Of a stretch of DNA of 64,000 nucleotides, positions 23,594 to 36,015 are shown piece by piece; the stretch's first letter is position 1, and each line of letters begins with the position of its first letter. The stretch comes from Nemophila menziesii (lineage: Eukaryota > Streptophyta > Magnoliopsida > Boraginales > Hydrophyllaceae). The DNA lies in assembly GCA_029959085.1 (NCBI GenBank), contig JARWIR010000043.1, forward strand, positions 5,208,001-5,272,000, given 5' to 3'. A program made the position numbers and the translations under genes. Under the pieces are notes generated by a model, which did no database searches, was not told the DNA's origin, and saw nothing but the letters and a program-made list of their open reading frames with translations.

Positions 23594-26311
23594 TTACGAC
23601 TTAGAATTATCTTCAGACTTCTTCAGTATCTTTCCCCCCTGGATAAATAAATCAAAATCTCGAGATTTAGCGCATGAAAAGTTAAAAATATTGAGCACCT
23701 GCAAAAATGTCAAAAACTTACCGGGGGCTTTTGACCAGTCAACTTCCTAGTGGTTGGTGCACGAGCTACCGATGAAGCAGCAGCAGCAGCAGCTACTCTT
23801 ATTCTGAAACAATAATATTACAATTAAAAATCTAAGTGTAAAATTTCTGAAATAAGGATAAGAGCATCAAAAAATGTATTCAATTTAACCACCTTTTATG
23901 CACATCTATATACACATCTGTCTCGTCCACAATCTCTTCCTGCATTAACAAACAATATATAAAACTAATTAATAAAATACGAACAAGATGGTAAAAAAGA
24001 AGTAATATAAAATTTGAGGAGTTACTTGCAAAAGTTCTTCAAAAACATCCTCGAGTGTGATGATACCAATGACTTCCCCATCTTCAACATCCTCATTTAG
24101 ATGAGTAAAACCATTTGTTGCACCAGTGAATTCTTGTGAATCATGCTCGTCTGTTTTGGTCCATACTGAAGCTTTATAATCAACGTTTATCACAACATTA
24201 TCTAAATTTTGATCGTGATTATCTAGCAAAGGGGTAGTCAATTGAAAATCCCCTTTATACTCATTAAATTCAGTCTTCTCGTCGCCTTCACTGATTGAAT
24301 AAGGGTTCTTGTCTTTTACCTTCACTACAGCTGCCATATGACTACTACCCTTTTGAAACTCGTTTAGGATATCATATAGTGGCATATTTGCCGGAACCCT
24401 AAAATGTCAAATTTATAAGAAATTATATCATGAATTGACCGAGAATACTTGCGCGGGAAATTATACACGAACCTTGGGATTTTCCTGATGGAAACTGCAC
24501 TAACTGGAGTTTCAGTTTCTGCACGAACAGTGAGGAGATTTTTTACCTATAAGATAAAACGGAAGTGAGTCATTAATATTGGAAGAATATGCTTAAGAAA
24601 TAATCGATGATTGAAAATCGGATCAAACCAATAGAAGGCCGATTATATTCTTTGCGTTGCCGGAATATACAGGGACTCGACTATGACCACGTGCAAGGAT
24701 CTTTCCAACTGCTTCCCTGCATAAAACGATACTCGTCAGAAAGTTTTTTCTCTAAAAATACAAAAAAAAAAAATGTGAAACTCACCAGTCTAATTTTGAA
24801 TTGACATCTAGGGAAAATGTTGATTCAATTGGTGTCATAGCCTCCTCTGCAGTCTGAACAGGGTATTTACAAAGTGAAATGCAAGAGATTAACAAAGTGA
24901 AGAGAATTTAACAAACTTTAAATGACTTTTCCTTATAGATACAAACCTTCAAAGTCAAATCAAGAGCTCCACTAATGATAGTAGTTTCATCGTGCGTGAG
25001 TTCACCTCCTTTACCAGCCTAAAAATGATGCAAAATTTGATGTTATTATGCAATCAATCGTAAAAGCTCAAGAAAAATAACTCTGGTAAGTTTGATTCTT
25101 AATTACGAAAATACCTCCTGACTATGGATAGATACAAGGGCTTTAAGTTGAGCTCTCCTAAATAAAGCATCGTGATGTCCCAGTACAGCATCTAGAATCT
25201 GAAATTAAAAGTAATCACTTTTTTCAATTTCTATTCTGCAATTGTATGCTCTTAATAAAGATTACCTTTCCAATGGGATAAGCAATAGGAAAGCAGATAA
25301 TCATCAGAATACGCACAAGCCACACAAAATTTGCACCCACGGCAAGTCCGTATTTAGAGCATATTGCTTGTGGAATAACCTATAAATTAATAAATAACAA
25401 TTTAATATAATTTTACGAATACATCTATGCTAGATGCAAAAGTTTTGAAGAAGAAGAATGTACCTCTCCGAAAGCTAAAACGAAAGTCACTGAAAGTATA
25501 ACTGCGACAACAGGGTGGAAAATTTTGTCCAGGTATATTGGTAAAGCCTATATAAGATGTTACAGAAAAAAAGAAAAAAAAATCAGTGCACTGATAATAT
25601 CAAGATATGATAGTACTAACTAAAACTGAAGAGACTTACCTCCATAGAAGCAGCATTACATAATAGTAAAGTCACAAGAAGTTGGTGCTGCTTTTGAACA
25701 ACCGGTAAAATAACAGCTGAGAACAACAAAATTGAAGGAAAAAGGCTTAATAATGCAATTTCAAGGTTAAACTTTAAAAAATCTCTTAACTAATTATAAT
25801 AAAATTACACTCTAATTAACCCCAATTACAACTATGATAAACTTAATAAAATCTTATATATTCAGAGTGATAAATCAATTTACTAGAACAGCCCAACTAA
25901 AACCATTTATGAGGAAACAAACAAAAATTCAATGGATTTAATAAAGAAAAGCAAATAGCATCATACCAATTACATGACGAAAACACCAAACATCATAATA
26001 ACAATAAAACAAACATAAAACAAACATAAAACAAGAAAAATTACTATATAAAATTAAGAGACGAAACCTGCTTGTTTCTTTTCATTATCCGTGCCACTTT
26101 GTTGAAGAATTTCAAGTTCAACAAGGCCAAGAGACATTAAACCAAGAGTCAATCCGGACATAATACCGGCGAAGAGTACGAGGAAACATGAAACACCGGC
26201 AAAAACAAACCACCATGGGTCACCAAATACAATGTCATTAGCATCAATAACAATCCCTTGTGTTGATGCGATCCCTGTTGCAACAGCTAAAGCATTAATC
26301 AACATCCCCAT
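23594..26311 (-). CDS. DUF21/CBS-pair membrane protein, 483 aa
   Basis: Thirteen exons on the minus strand join in frame: 26311-26068, 25716-25640, 25547-25464, 25379-25266, 25198-25115, 25018-24947, 24853-24786, 24716-24629, 24546-24473, 24398-24026, 23939-23893, 23803-23722 and 23638-23594. Residues about 35-190 form the DUF21 (CNNM/CorC-type) transmembrane domain, with hydrophobic segments around [52 protein letters not shown] and [20 protein letters not shown]. Residues about 205-435 hold a CBS pair ([33 protein letters not shown]) interrupted by an acidic insert. A six-alanine run from a GCT microsatellite precedes the basic C-terminus. The family is linked to divalent-cation transport in animals and bacteria; the plant role is inferred. 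The gene looks intact. Confidence 0.93.
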
Positions 26312-26319
26312 ATGATCAA

Positions 26320-27050
26320 AATTTGTTTCGGTACTTAAAAAGTTCGGTGGATGGTGAAAAGGGAACGAGGGGAGTTAGGTGAAAATACGAGGAAAATAAA
26401 CGTAGGAGTAGGAGGCCGAGATTTTATAATTCTTTTAAGTACCAAGTCCTTTGAAATAAAAAAGTACCAAGTACTTTAGGGAGTATCTCTGTGGGGTAAG
26501 CTGCGTAGTGATTGATGTTGCTAGTGTTTGATCAACTAAAGTATCTGTTTGACAAAAAAAAAAAAAAAAAAACAAAAGTATATCTGTTATATTCATCTTG
26601 TTATCCCTTTCTAAACTAGTACTATGACTTATATTTGACCCTTATAATTTTTCGAACAAAAAAAAAACCCTTACAATTGTTTTATTATTTCAATTAACTT
26701 TTGTTTTTATATATATACTTATATACTAGAAAAAATATGTGTAAAGAGGTTTTAAAAAAAAGTATGCCGATAATTACAATAAATATGACCTTGATATGGG
26801 AGATGGTAAATTCGATATTGTATTAGTAAAATATACTTACAAACATATATTATATTATGTCAAAAGTGCAAGCTATTAGGGCACTCAGAAAATACATGTA
26901 CAAATACCAAAAAGGTATGAATTCCAAAGATAAAACCTGAACCAGATAGAGGGGGGAATAGACATATGGTGCAGTCCTATTCTGACCCTCAAGGTGCACA
27001 ATGACAAACCATGTCTGCTAAAAGATTCAATTCACCTACTCATAGTACAC
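26320..27050. other. Promoter side of DUF21 gene and AT-rich DNA
   Basis: Probable 5' UTR and promoter near 26320-26420, then AT-rich sequence with A runs (26556-26572). No further gene is recognised before the LINE that begins near 27060. Confidence 0.4.
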
Positions 27051-27059
27051 GGGTGGATA

Positions 27060-30000
27060 AAACATTAGTACAGAACAACTTCAATGCTCTCAATGAAGGA
27101 TTCTGTAGAAGCAGCAGTGACTAAGTTAATTGATGCAGATGAGGATGTGGTTGCAATAAAGCTTCTTGACCCCCTTATCCAATCAATGATAGTAAACTGG
27201 AATGTGAGGGGTGTGAATAAAAATCTTAAACAAGTAAATTGTTTGAAGCAAGTAGTAAATAATAAGGCGAGGGTGTTCAGTTTTCTAGAAACCAAGATCA
27301 AGTGACATAAAGCTAGTAAAGTGTTGAAATCTACTTTTAATAAATGGCAAGTAGTCACAAATTATAACCATGACATACATGGGCGAATTTAGACTTGTTG
27401 GGACCCAAAAAAAGTGAATGTTACCGTTTTGGAGATGACAAATCAGGCTATACTCTGTAAGGTACAACATATCCAATCAAATACTGAGTTTTATTATTCC
27501 CTTATTTATGCCATGAATGATGTGAACATCAGACACATTCTATGGGGTACTCTTAGGGGATGGAAAAATATTACTAAATATGAAGCATCAGTGATCCAAG
27601 GGGACTTTAATGAAATTACAAATATTACTGAAAGATTAAATTGTGATGCTTTCACTAAAGGGTCACATGATATGATACAATGCATAGATGAGTTAGATCT
27701 TACTGATCTGAACTACAATGGACCAAGATATACTTGGACAAGTAGAGAAGCAGGGGATGAGATGAAGGCCAGTAAGATTGACAAAACACTAGTCAACCCT
27801 ACTTGACTAAACAAATTCTCACAAACATCACTAATTTTAAAACCTCCTGGAGTATCTGATCATTGTAGCCAACACCTTTAGGTGATTCAACATGAAAAAA
27901 GGGGCCTAGCTCCTTTCATTCTATAATATATGGTTGAACCATGAGTTATTCATGCCTCTATTGGAAGAAGCATGGAACATCCAAGTTAATGGTGCTACTA
28001 TGTTCATCCTGACCAAGAAGCTGAGAAATCTGAAACAAAAATTAAAGGATTTCAATAACAAATACTTAAAGAATATATCAAATAACATAAACATATACAA
28101 AGTAGGTTAATGGATATTCAAAATCTAAGACTCCATGGGACAAATATGTAGACATTTTAGCAGATGAAACAAAGTTGTTAGGTGAACTACATGAGGAAAG
28201 AATTAAAGAAGATAAATTGTTAGACAATAATCTAGGGCTAACTGGATTGATGAGGGGGCCTCAATATAGCCTATTTATTCAAGTAGGCTAATGGGATGAA
28301 AGCCCAAAATAACATAACTAGTCTGACTAAAGATGATGGGACTGTAATTACAGATGAAAAAGGATTTGCCTCTGAATTCGTGACTTACTATTCTAATTTA
28401 TTGGGGACTAAAAGAAATGGCCAAGAGCAATATGGGGTTAAAATCGTAAAAGACATTTATGATAAACAGATTGAGGAAAAATACATAAATAAGTTATGTC
28501 TACTTGTCACATAAAAGGAGATAATATCAACTATATTTTCCAATTGATGGTACAATAAGCCCAGATCCTAATAGGTATAAATATCTGCTTTTAAAAAAAA
28601 CATGGCTTACTAATGAACTTGAGATATGCAGAGCCATTCAAAGTATTATGCAAGATTCTCAGTTACTGAAGGAAATGAATGCGACTAGTATAATTCTTGT
28701 CCCAAAATTAACAATCCCACATCAGTCAAAAGTTACAGGCCAATAGCATGTTATAGTGTTATTTACAAAGGAATCTCAAAGATTATTGCAGATAGATTGC
28801 AAAAAACACTCCAAGGTCTGATATTTAACAATTAATCTGCATCAGTGAAACATAGAAATATTGGTGAAAATATACTTATAGCCCAGGAGCTGCCATGGGG
28901 TATACAAGAGCAAATATATCACAGAGATGTGCCCTTAAACTGGATTTGATTAAGGCGTATGATTATATTTATTGGGACTTCATTCTCAAAACTCTCAAAG
29001 CTTTTGGATATCCTGACAAATTCATATCATGGGTGGAAATGTGTCTTACAACTCCAACATACAGTATCATGATCAATGGCCCTATAATGGTCATTTTAAA
29101 GGGGATAAGGGATTGAGACACAAGGAACCCATCTCCCCTTATCTCTTTGTGATATGAATGGAGGTGTTAACACAAATACTTAGAAGAATTGGGGCTAAAA
29201 AAGACTCTGAATGGCATCGGAAATGTAAAAGTCACAAGCTCAACAATTTAATGTTCGCAAATGATTTAATGGTATTCTTCAAACCTACTAGGCAGTCAGC
29301 TATACTCATAAGCAAGGACTACACTTGTTTAAAATACTATCTGGACTACAAATAAGTGATAGTAAAAGTAATACTTTTTATGGTGGGTGGAACTCAAACA
29401 TTAAGATAGAAATATGGGACATTCTACATATACCCGAGGGGAAATTGCCTATGAATATCTTGGTGTACCCTTGATTACATGAAGGCTGAGCATAGGGGAA
29501 TGCGAACCTCTTATTGCTAAAATGAGTAACAAAATTGATCACTGGAGCTCTAAATATTTGTCTTTTGCAGGTAGATTGCAATTAATCAAATAATTTCTTA
29601 GCAACATTGCCAGTTTCTGGTTTGGTATATTTGCCATATAATGTCTCCTCATTTGTGATAGATTTATGTTAAGATGATACATCAGTTTTAGTGATTTAGA
29701 ATTCTTTCTAATTGATTTTCTTGAGAAATAGTGCACTTTCCTATTTTGAGTCTTGATTTAGTAAAATAATATTTTTAGAGCATATTGGGTTTAATTATTT
29801 ATTTAGTGTGAAGCTTTAAAGATAATTATGGAGATTAATTAGAGTCCACGTCAAAGACTACAAGATATGGAAAGAGATAAGCATGGTAATTGGAGATAAG
29901 GAAACAAAAGCTAAAAACATGGAAAAGGAAAAGCTGCCTTAAATCTGAATTTCTGCACCTACGACCACAAATCAGCTTATATCACAAGATCGGTGTGGAA

Positions 30001-32290
30001 TTTGGAGAAACAGTCAAGAGAAAAGTTGAAGATCTTTCCGAGATGATGAATTTCGACTACTCATATGCGTCAAACGGATGAGTATTGAAGCTGCTAGGAC
30101 CAAAACAAAACGGGTATGATTTCATGTTTTAGGGTTACAAATTTGAGTTGGGCTTGGAGTCCATTACTTACCTTCTACTTCAAGAAAACGAATTAGGTCT
30201 TCTAAACACCTATAAATACACCCTTATATCACTTGTAAATCATCCTTGCCTCATAGTAATTAGTTCTTAAGGTTTTATTCTTCCAAGTTATTGTAGAGAG
30301 CAAGATGATGTCTTTTATTATTTCTTTTAGTTTATTTCCTTCAAGTATGAACTAAACTTCCCATAGCTTGGGTTTTGCATCACGTATAATCTATGAATTA
30401 TATTTTCTTTCTATCTAAGTTTCTTTGGGAATTACATGTTTTAATCTGATATTAGCTTCTTACCTATATATTTGTTTATGTGTTTTGATTTATTGTCTAT
30501 CCTAGAACTGATCACTTTAGGCTTTTTAATAGTAATTAGATGATCACCTTAGTTGGGTGTCTAATTATTGAAACACCACATAACGTCTAGTGTCGATATT
30601 GGTCCTGACAACACCGATTCTAACTAGATAGTCATTAGGGTATGATTTAATTACTATCACCATGTATGGAAATTGATTGCTTAGGGCCTTGGTAGCCCTT
30701 GTAAACCCTATTTGAACCAGCCTCGTGGTGTGTCCGTAGCCCACTTAGTCGCTCTCAAGGTCTAAGGTATGGGAATTTAGAATCCTGACTAAGTATCTGA
30801 GAGCTAGTTATCTCCCTTATTAACTAGATTTTATAGAAAGAATTAGAAGGATTAGTGCATACTAGCAAAACCTAAGCTATACTTCTCATCTCATATTTCT
30901 TCGTATTTAATATACTGTCATTATTTTCCTTAGTTTAATTTCATAATTTCGAATTTATTCCTTTTATTTTTCTGTCTTTTAATTAATTACTACTTACTCG
31001 TTATTTCTACCCATTCGACTAACACTCTAAGTCCCTGAGAATGAACTCAACTTATCATTAAAACTTGCATTCGTCCTGTAATACTTGCAGTACTGTGCCT
31101 GTCTAGGGTTAGAGTGTGTTGTTTTCTGACTTATTATTTATTCTATTTTTATCACACCTTAGGTGAAACCACCATACCTAAGAAGATCATTAAGGACCTA
31201 AAGAGTAAAATGATGTCATCTTTATGGAAGGGTTCTAGTGAGTTTAAAGGAGGTGTAGAAGTCTCATGGGACATTGTGTGTTTACCTCTTCAAGAAGGGG
31301 GGTTGGGTGTAAAGAATTTGCATACCCAGAATCAAACAACTTTATTAAAATTTCTATGGAATTGCTACGTCCCCGAAAACACTCTCTGGTTTCAATGGGC
31401 ACAACAAATTCTATTGAAGAATAAATCCTTCTGCAAATAAATGTCCCTTAAAATACTTCATGGGGATGTAGAAAAATTCTGAATATGAGACAAGTAGTAA
31501 AAGGCTCATTTCTTATCATATTGCAAATGGAAAAAGTATCTCTCTTTGGTGGGACTACTAAATTCCAAACAAACGCTTACAAGACATTCAGTGTAGCAGC
31601 TTAGTCTCAGGATATTATACAGATGCAAAGTTAGCTAGATTCATCCACCAAAACCATTTGAGATGGCCTGCAAATATCAGTGTCATGGAGAACATTACAA
31701 AGCAAATTAAAATTGAAGCTGCGAGAGAAGATAAAATTGAATGGATGTTTTCAAAAAAAGGAATATTTACCTTTCGTGATACATATGAACAATTGAGACT
31801 AAAGAAACCAAAAAAATGAATGCTTCAAGATCATCTGTCAATCTAAAAGCTTACACAAGTATAAATTTATTCTTTGGCGGGTTCATACGGACAGATTAGT
31901 AACGAAACAAAGGCTCGCATCTTGGGGGTTATTATCAAATTTCATATGTGAATTTTGTAATTTGATAAGCAAAAACCGTAATCATCTATTTTATGAGTGA
32001 TCATTTACAAGAAGAATCTGAGGTCGATGTCTCACTACACATGGGATAAAGATTTCAACCATCTCCGGGTGTCACTCATTGAATGATATACCAAGCAACA
32101 CGGCGGTAAAGCAATTGTTGATGATGTGATACAGGTGTGTATAATATATGGATTGAACGTAACTACATGGTCTTTAACAAAGAGTATAAGACGAAAGATA
32201 AGTTGTTTGAAGAAATTTCGATGGCATTTCGTGAAACACTTGTGAGATTAGAGAGAAATAGAGAGAAAAAGATGATGACTGAATCTATTA
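27060..32290 (+). mobile_element. LINE ORF2 remnant, interrupted by solo LTR
   Basis: The plus-strand translations give an L1-type ORF2 in order. The apurinic-type endonuclease has IVNWNVRGVN (27190), VIQGDFNEI (27590) and KIDKTLVN (27775). The reverse transcriptase has LDLIKAYDYIYWDFILKTL (28940) and the catalytic region reading LMFANDLMVF (29250), where an active enzyme has F/YADD. The thumb resumes after the LTR at 31172 with PKKIIKDLKSKMMSSLWKG. A zinc-binding (zf-RVT-like) tail follows to about 32270. Many stops and frameshifts make it dead. The solo LTR 29639-31171 splits it with a clean 5-bp duplication. Confidence 0.87.
29639..31171 (+). mobile_element. Solo LTR, 1533 bp, TSD CCATA
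   Basis: Bounded by a perfect 5-bp duplication CCATA (29634-29638 and 31172-31176) within the LINE reading frame. It starts TAATGTCTCC (family consensus TGATGTCTCC) and ends GGTGAAACCA. It contains a palindrome-family body, a TATA-like TATAAATACACCC near 30210, and the 3' block CCTGTCTAGGGTTAGAGTG near 31097. No internal polyprotein remains, so recombination between two LTRs removed it. The family cannot be named from sequence alone; the gypsy class is inferred from the gag and integrase fragments nearby. Confidence 0.88.
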
Positions 32291-32667
32291 GGGTCTGTTT
32301 GGATTGAGAGAAATGGAATGAAAGTAAAGGAATAGAAATGATTCTTTTAATTTTACGGTGTTTGTATTATAAAATTTTATAAAAGAAAAGAAATGAAATG
32401 ATTCTAAAAATCACTCATGTATCCATTTTTATAATCACTCCAAATTGGAGTCAAATGAAAAGAAAGGAATTTTATGAATTATTAAAGGCTAAAATTAATC
32501 TTTTATATTCTTTTTTTTGTATTTTTTTCAATTCAAACAAAAAATATCCAAAATCATTCATAAAATCTTTTTTTATAAAAAATTCTAATTCAAACAAAAA
32601 ATTTCTCTTCTTTTTAATTTTTTTTCTTTTCCTTTACTATGTTTTTTCTCCTAAATACAAACAGTCC
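32291..32667. mobile_element. Tourist-like MITE, TSD TTA
   Basis: Inverted ends GGGTCTGTTTGGATT and AATACAAACAGTCC are flanked by the 3-bp duplication TTA on both sides (32288-32290, 32668-32670), as in PIF/Harbinger-type MITEs. The interior is AT-rich and non-coding. It abuts the 3' end of the LINE. Confidence 0.75.
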
Positions 32668-32670
32668 TTA

Positions 32671-33151
32671 CAGTTAGGTGGGAGAGTTGAATAGATTTTG
32701 TCGGATGTACTTAAGGTACTTAGATGACAAATATGTTATGTTTTGTTTGTTTATTTTTGACTTAGTCTACAAATATCATTAGCATCCATATAGCTAAATC
32801 ATATTCTTTATTTATCACGTATTTATATTAAAACAATCTTCCTCCTTGTCTATATAAATACTAGAGATATAATTCTTTACTAATACTAGTTGATTTGGTT
32901 TTGCTGTCAGATTTTCCTAATTCATGGAACCTAGTTAGGTAAATTACTTCTCCGAATATTTAAGTATTGGGAGTTATAAATTAAGAATCAAGATGGATGA
33001 ATTATCTTCTGATTGATTTATACGCTATGAATGATAAGCGTTATGCTTGATTTTTCGAACAAAAAAGAAAAATAATAATAACATGCTATATATTATTGAA
33101 AATTCTTTCATCAAAATATTGAATGGGACAATATTGAGCTATTATTTTATA
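32671..33151. other. Intergenic DNA, no gene recognised
   Basis: AT-rich, no motif-bearing frame or repeat end seen. Confidence 0.45.
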
Positions 33152-33280
33152 GAGTAATGATATATGTCATCCCTTTTCATGTCACCCTTTTATCACCCGT
33201 CTATATATATGTGTTGCTTTCCTTGAATAGAAGATAGAGAAAAATTAAATAGGATAGAGAAATCAATTCATTGGTCCATC
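33152..33280 (-). mobile_element. Truncated copy of the 20.5-kb MITE
   Basis: Closely matches the reverse complement of 20494-20684 from the GAGTAATGATATATGTCA end through ATTCATTGGT, then stops. The other inverted end is missing, so this is a truncated second copy. Confidence 0.8.
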
Positions 33281-33579
33281 AAAATATATGTATTATTCTA
33301 AACTATGCAATTTCGTTATTCTCTTACCTTTAACACGTTCATTAAACGGGTCTATCAAATAACTTGGATCTCACGGCCTACATACCCCTCAAGGTGCCCT
33401 AAGATCAAACATACTTCAACCACATTGCTAACTAATCTTTTCTTTACTATCAATGTGTATTTCATGTAAATACTTAAACCATACAAAATAACCAGGTCAT
33501 AAACATATTACTTTCTATAATTAACTTACTAATATTATGCTTTCAAGCTATTAAACACACTCTACATCTAAATCCCATG

Positions 33580-34070
33580 TATCAAAAAAAATTAATTTCT
33601 TCCAAAAACGTAGAATCACATAAAATGGAGATGAGAGACAACAAATCCCCACACCCCCAACTCAAAAATGAGGCGTGTCCCAACGAATCTAAAAAGTAAT
33701 AAAAAAATAAAGCATGTACAGATATGGTAAGGAAGAAAAAGAACATACTTTCGAGGCTAGTGCCTTGCGTTATCAACATCTAAGAATGGATTTACGGGAT
33801 CTTTTGCTAAATCGTGCTTTAATCGCTCAAGGAGTGTCATGATGTGCACTTTATTAGCTTTGATTTGTGCCACATCCTCGGCCAAGAAGGTTTGAGCTAC
33901 TTCAACTTTATTCAATCGCTCCTCTACCCTTTCTCGCCAAATACGATCTTCTTCTTTTGATTCACCTTGCTGAGGTTTCGTAACTCCTGCTCATCTGAAA
34001 ATTGTCTTGATCCAAGTACTGTCGATATTATTACTCATCTTATACATTACTTTCTCTTCTTTACCCGGAA
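33580..34070 (-). pseudogene. Possible retroelement gag/ORF fragment
   Basis: On the minus strand, 33790-34040 translates with few stops to a charged helix-forming stretch (MSNNIDSTWIKT, then RIWRERVEERLNKVEVAQTF) that looks like a retrotransposon capsid-region or leader coding fragment. The segment 33590-33740 is an inverted relative of 37530-37620 (shared CTCATTTTTGAGTTGGGGGT), so both belong to one dispersed repeat family. No domain could be named with confidence. It may instead be a host-derived fragment. Confidence 0.4.
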
Positions 34071-34079
34071 TCACATTCT

Positions 34080-35464
34080 CTTTCCAGTTTCGTGCTGGTT
34101 CGAGAAACTAGCAAGTAATCCCCACTAGCCTTGTTTATTCTAAACATGTAAGGGTGAATTATGTAGAATTGCAATAACCAGGATTCTAAATTCCTCCCTA
34201 TCCCGGAGAGCAATCTAGGGCGGCGGCCTCACAATCACGAGGGGACTTAATTAGGGTGTTCCTACGCCACTAGATTCCTAAGTACGACTGGCCTTCTAAT
34301 GATGATTGGTGATTAAATCAAACGCTGCCCTCGTAAGGAAAACATAAAATAAATCAAAACACATAAAACAAAGAATAAAACATGAATTCAATTTATATAC
34401 GAAGGTATCCCAAATTAGATAGATGTAAAACAAGTCTATGGTTCATACATATATGCTAAATCTCAAGCTAAAAGCATATTAGTTCATACTAAAGAAAGAA
34501 AAGAAAACAATTACAAATTCGAAGGCTTGTGAAGACATAGTATGGTGTCCATCTCCTTCCAGAGTTCTCTTCTCGTGTTGTAAGCTTCCTCTTGGCTTAA
34601 GGGTTGGCCAAGGATGTGTTTCTATTGATTAACGGGTATATTTATAGGGTATAGGAAACCTTAAAACACTTTCTTGGAGTGGAAGACAAGTATTGGACTT
34701 CTAGCTCAACACTATTCTGTAACCTTAAAGTATAGAAAAGGTAATAAACTGTTGATTTTTTGTTTTGGCCGTAACTTCTTCAATACAGCTCCAATTTACG
34801 CGTTCTTTATATCGAAACTGATCGTCTCGGAAAGATCTATAACTTTTCTTCAGACTATTCTTCTAAACCCAAGCCAATCTTGAGTTATGATCCATTTTTT
34901 GTGGACGTAGTTGCTGGAATTCATATTTATTTGACAACTTTATCTTTCCATACTTATCTTTTACTTCCTTTATCTCCAATTTCCATGCATGTCCTCTTTA
35001 ATTTATCTCTTAGAATTGATTTTGCATCTAATTAATTTCCATATATCTTTAAATCTTCACACTAAGTGCCCGTTTGGGATTGCTTTTTAAAATAATCTCT
35101 TAAAGTGATTTTAGATCCATAAAAACACTTTAGAGCTTTAAAATCACTTTTAGGAAAAGCACTGGATAAGTGATTAATAAAATAATCACTTAAAGTGATT
35201 TTAGATGTCTAAATATTTTTTAATATTTTTTACAAATAATTCAATTTTAATCGAAAAGAACTTTTAACTCAAAAATAATCAATCCCAAACGGACACTAAG
35301 TAAATAAATTAAACCCAATATGCTCTAAAAATAATAAATAATCAAATCAAGACAAAAAATAGGAAATTAGACAATTATGAATAAAAATCGACTTGTAACC
35401 TAATAAAGACACCTAAAATTATGTCTCCAAGCTAGATGAATTCATCACAAATAGGGAGACATCA
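34080..35464 (-). mobile_element. LTR copy, palindrome family
   Basis: Reads on the minus strand from TGATGTCTCCC at 35464 with its paired arm ending near 35418, then through the family's body. The left (3') boundary is not resolved and no matching duplication of the right flank was found. It has inserted into a Ty1/copia reverse transcriptase fragment and itself carries a Tourist-like MITE at 35066-35296. The block near 34190-34280 corresponds to 12130-12240 of the fused element. Confidence 0.65.
35066..35296. mobile_element. Tourist-like MITE, TSD TAA
   Basis: A 231-bp element with ends GTGCCCGTTTGGGATTG and CAATCCCAAACGGACAC (one mismatch). TAA duplications lie on both sides (35063-35065, 35297-35299), and the core is AT-rich. 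It is nested within the LTR at 34080-35464 and so inserted later. Confidence 0.82.
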
Positions 35465-35568
35465 AAACCCTTAATAAAAAGTCTAGCTTTGAATATTTCT
35501 ATTAAACCATTAGGTCTCAACTTCTTCTTAACCCATTTGCTATTAATAGGTTTGTTGCTGGTGGTTCC
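35465..35568 (-). pseudogene. Ty1/copia reverse transcriptase fragment
   Basis: The minus-strand translation reads NKPINSKWVKKKLRPNG then IEIFKARLFIKG, the first conserved block of copia-type reverse transcriptase (usual form P..SKWVFK.K...G.I..YKARLVAKG). Only about 34 codons survive, sandwiched between two LTRs of an unrelated family that inserted into it. This is the only copia trace seen in the window. Confidence 0.8.
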
Positions 35569-36015
35569 TGGTGTGTGATAAAATTAAGAAATAAATAAAG
35601 GATCCATAGACCGCGTGTACGGGTCGTCCAAGTAATAATCCGATAATCGGGTTTCGTTCTCAGGGACAGATATCTATGACTATGGTGTTTATCAGATAAG
35701 TAGAAGTAATTGCAAAAACAAAAAAAATAAAATATAAAGATATTAGTTTTGGTTTTGAATTACTGCTAAAGATGCAATAAAATAAATTACTGAATAAAAA
35801 GATTAACAAAAAGGAAATATTGAAAGGAAATAAGTGTGGACGCAAATATGAGAGATGTACTTGAGTCTCGCAAGGGATCCACCTAAGTTTGTATCTAATG
35901 TTTATGTTTAAGGGTTAAGTCGATATTTGTATACTAGTCGGGACTCAAATATCTCCTAGCCCCCTATTGGGAGGACCTAGGAGCTATCCTACGGTAAGAT
36001 AAACCCCTCTTACGT
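35569..36015 (-). mobile_element. Truncated LTR, palindrome family subtype B
   Basis: Starts TGGTGTGTGATAAAATTAAG (LTR 3' end in reverse). It matches 52036-52490 through AATAAAGGATCCA, ACGGGT-GTCCAAGTAATAA, CAGGGAC and CTAGGAGCTATCCTAC. Homology is lost near 36015, where unrelated sequence begins, so about two thirds of the LTR is missing. Confidence 0.7.

Noticed and set aside
28895..29355. Host gene encoding a reverse transcriptase
   Set aside because: Flanked by LINE endonuclease and zinc-binding segments with stops throughout; part of a dead LINE.
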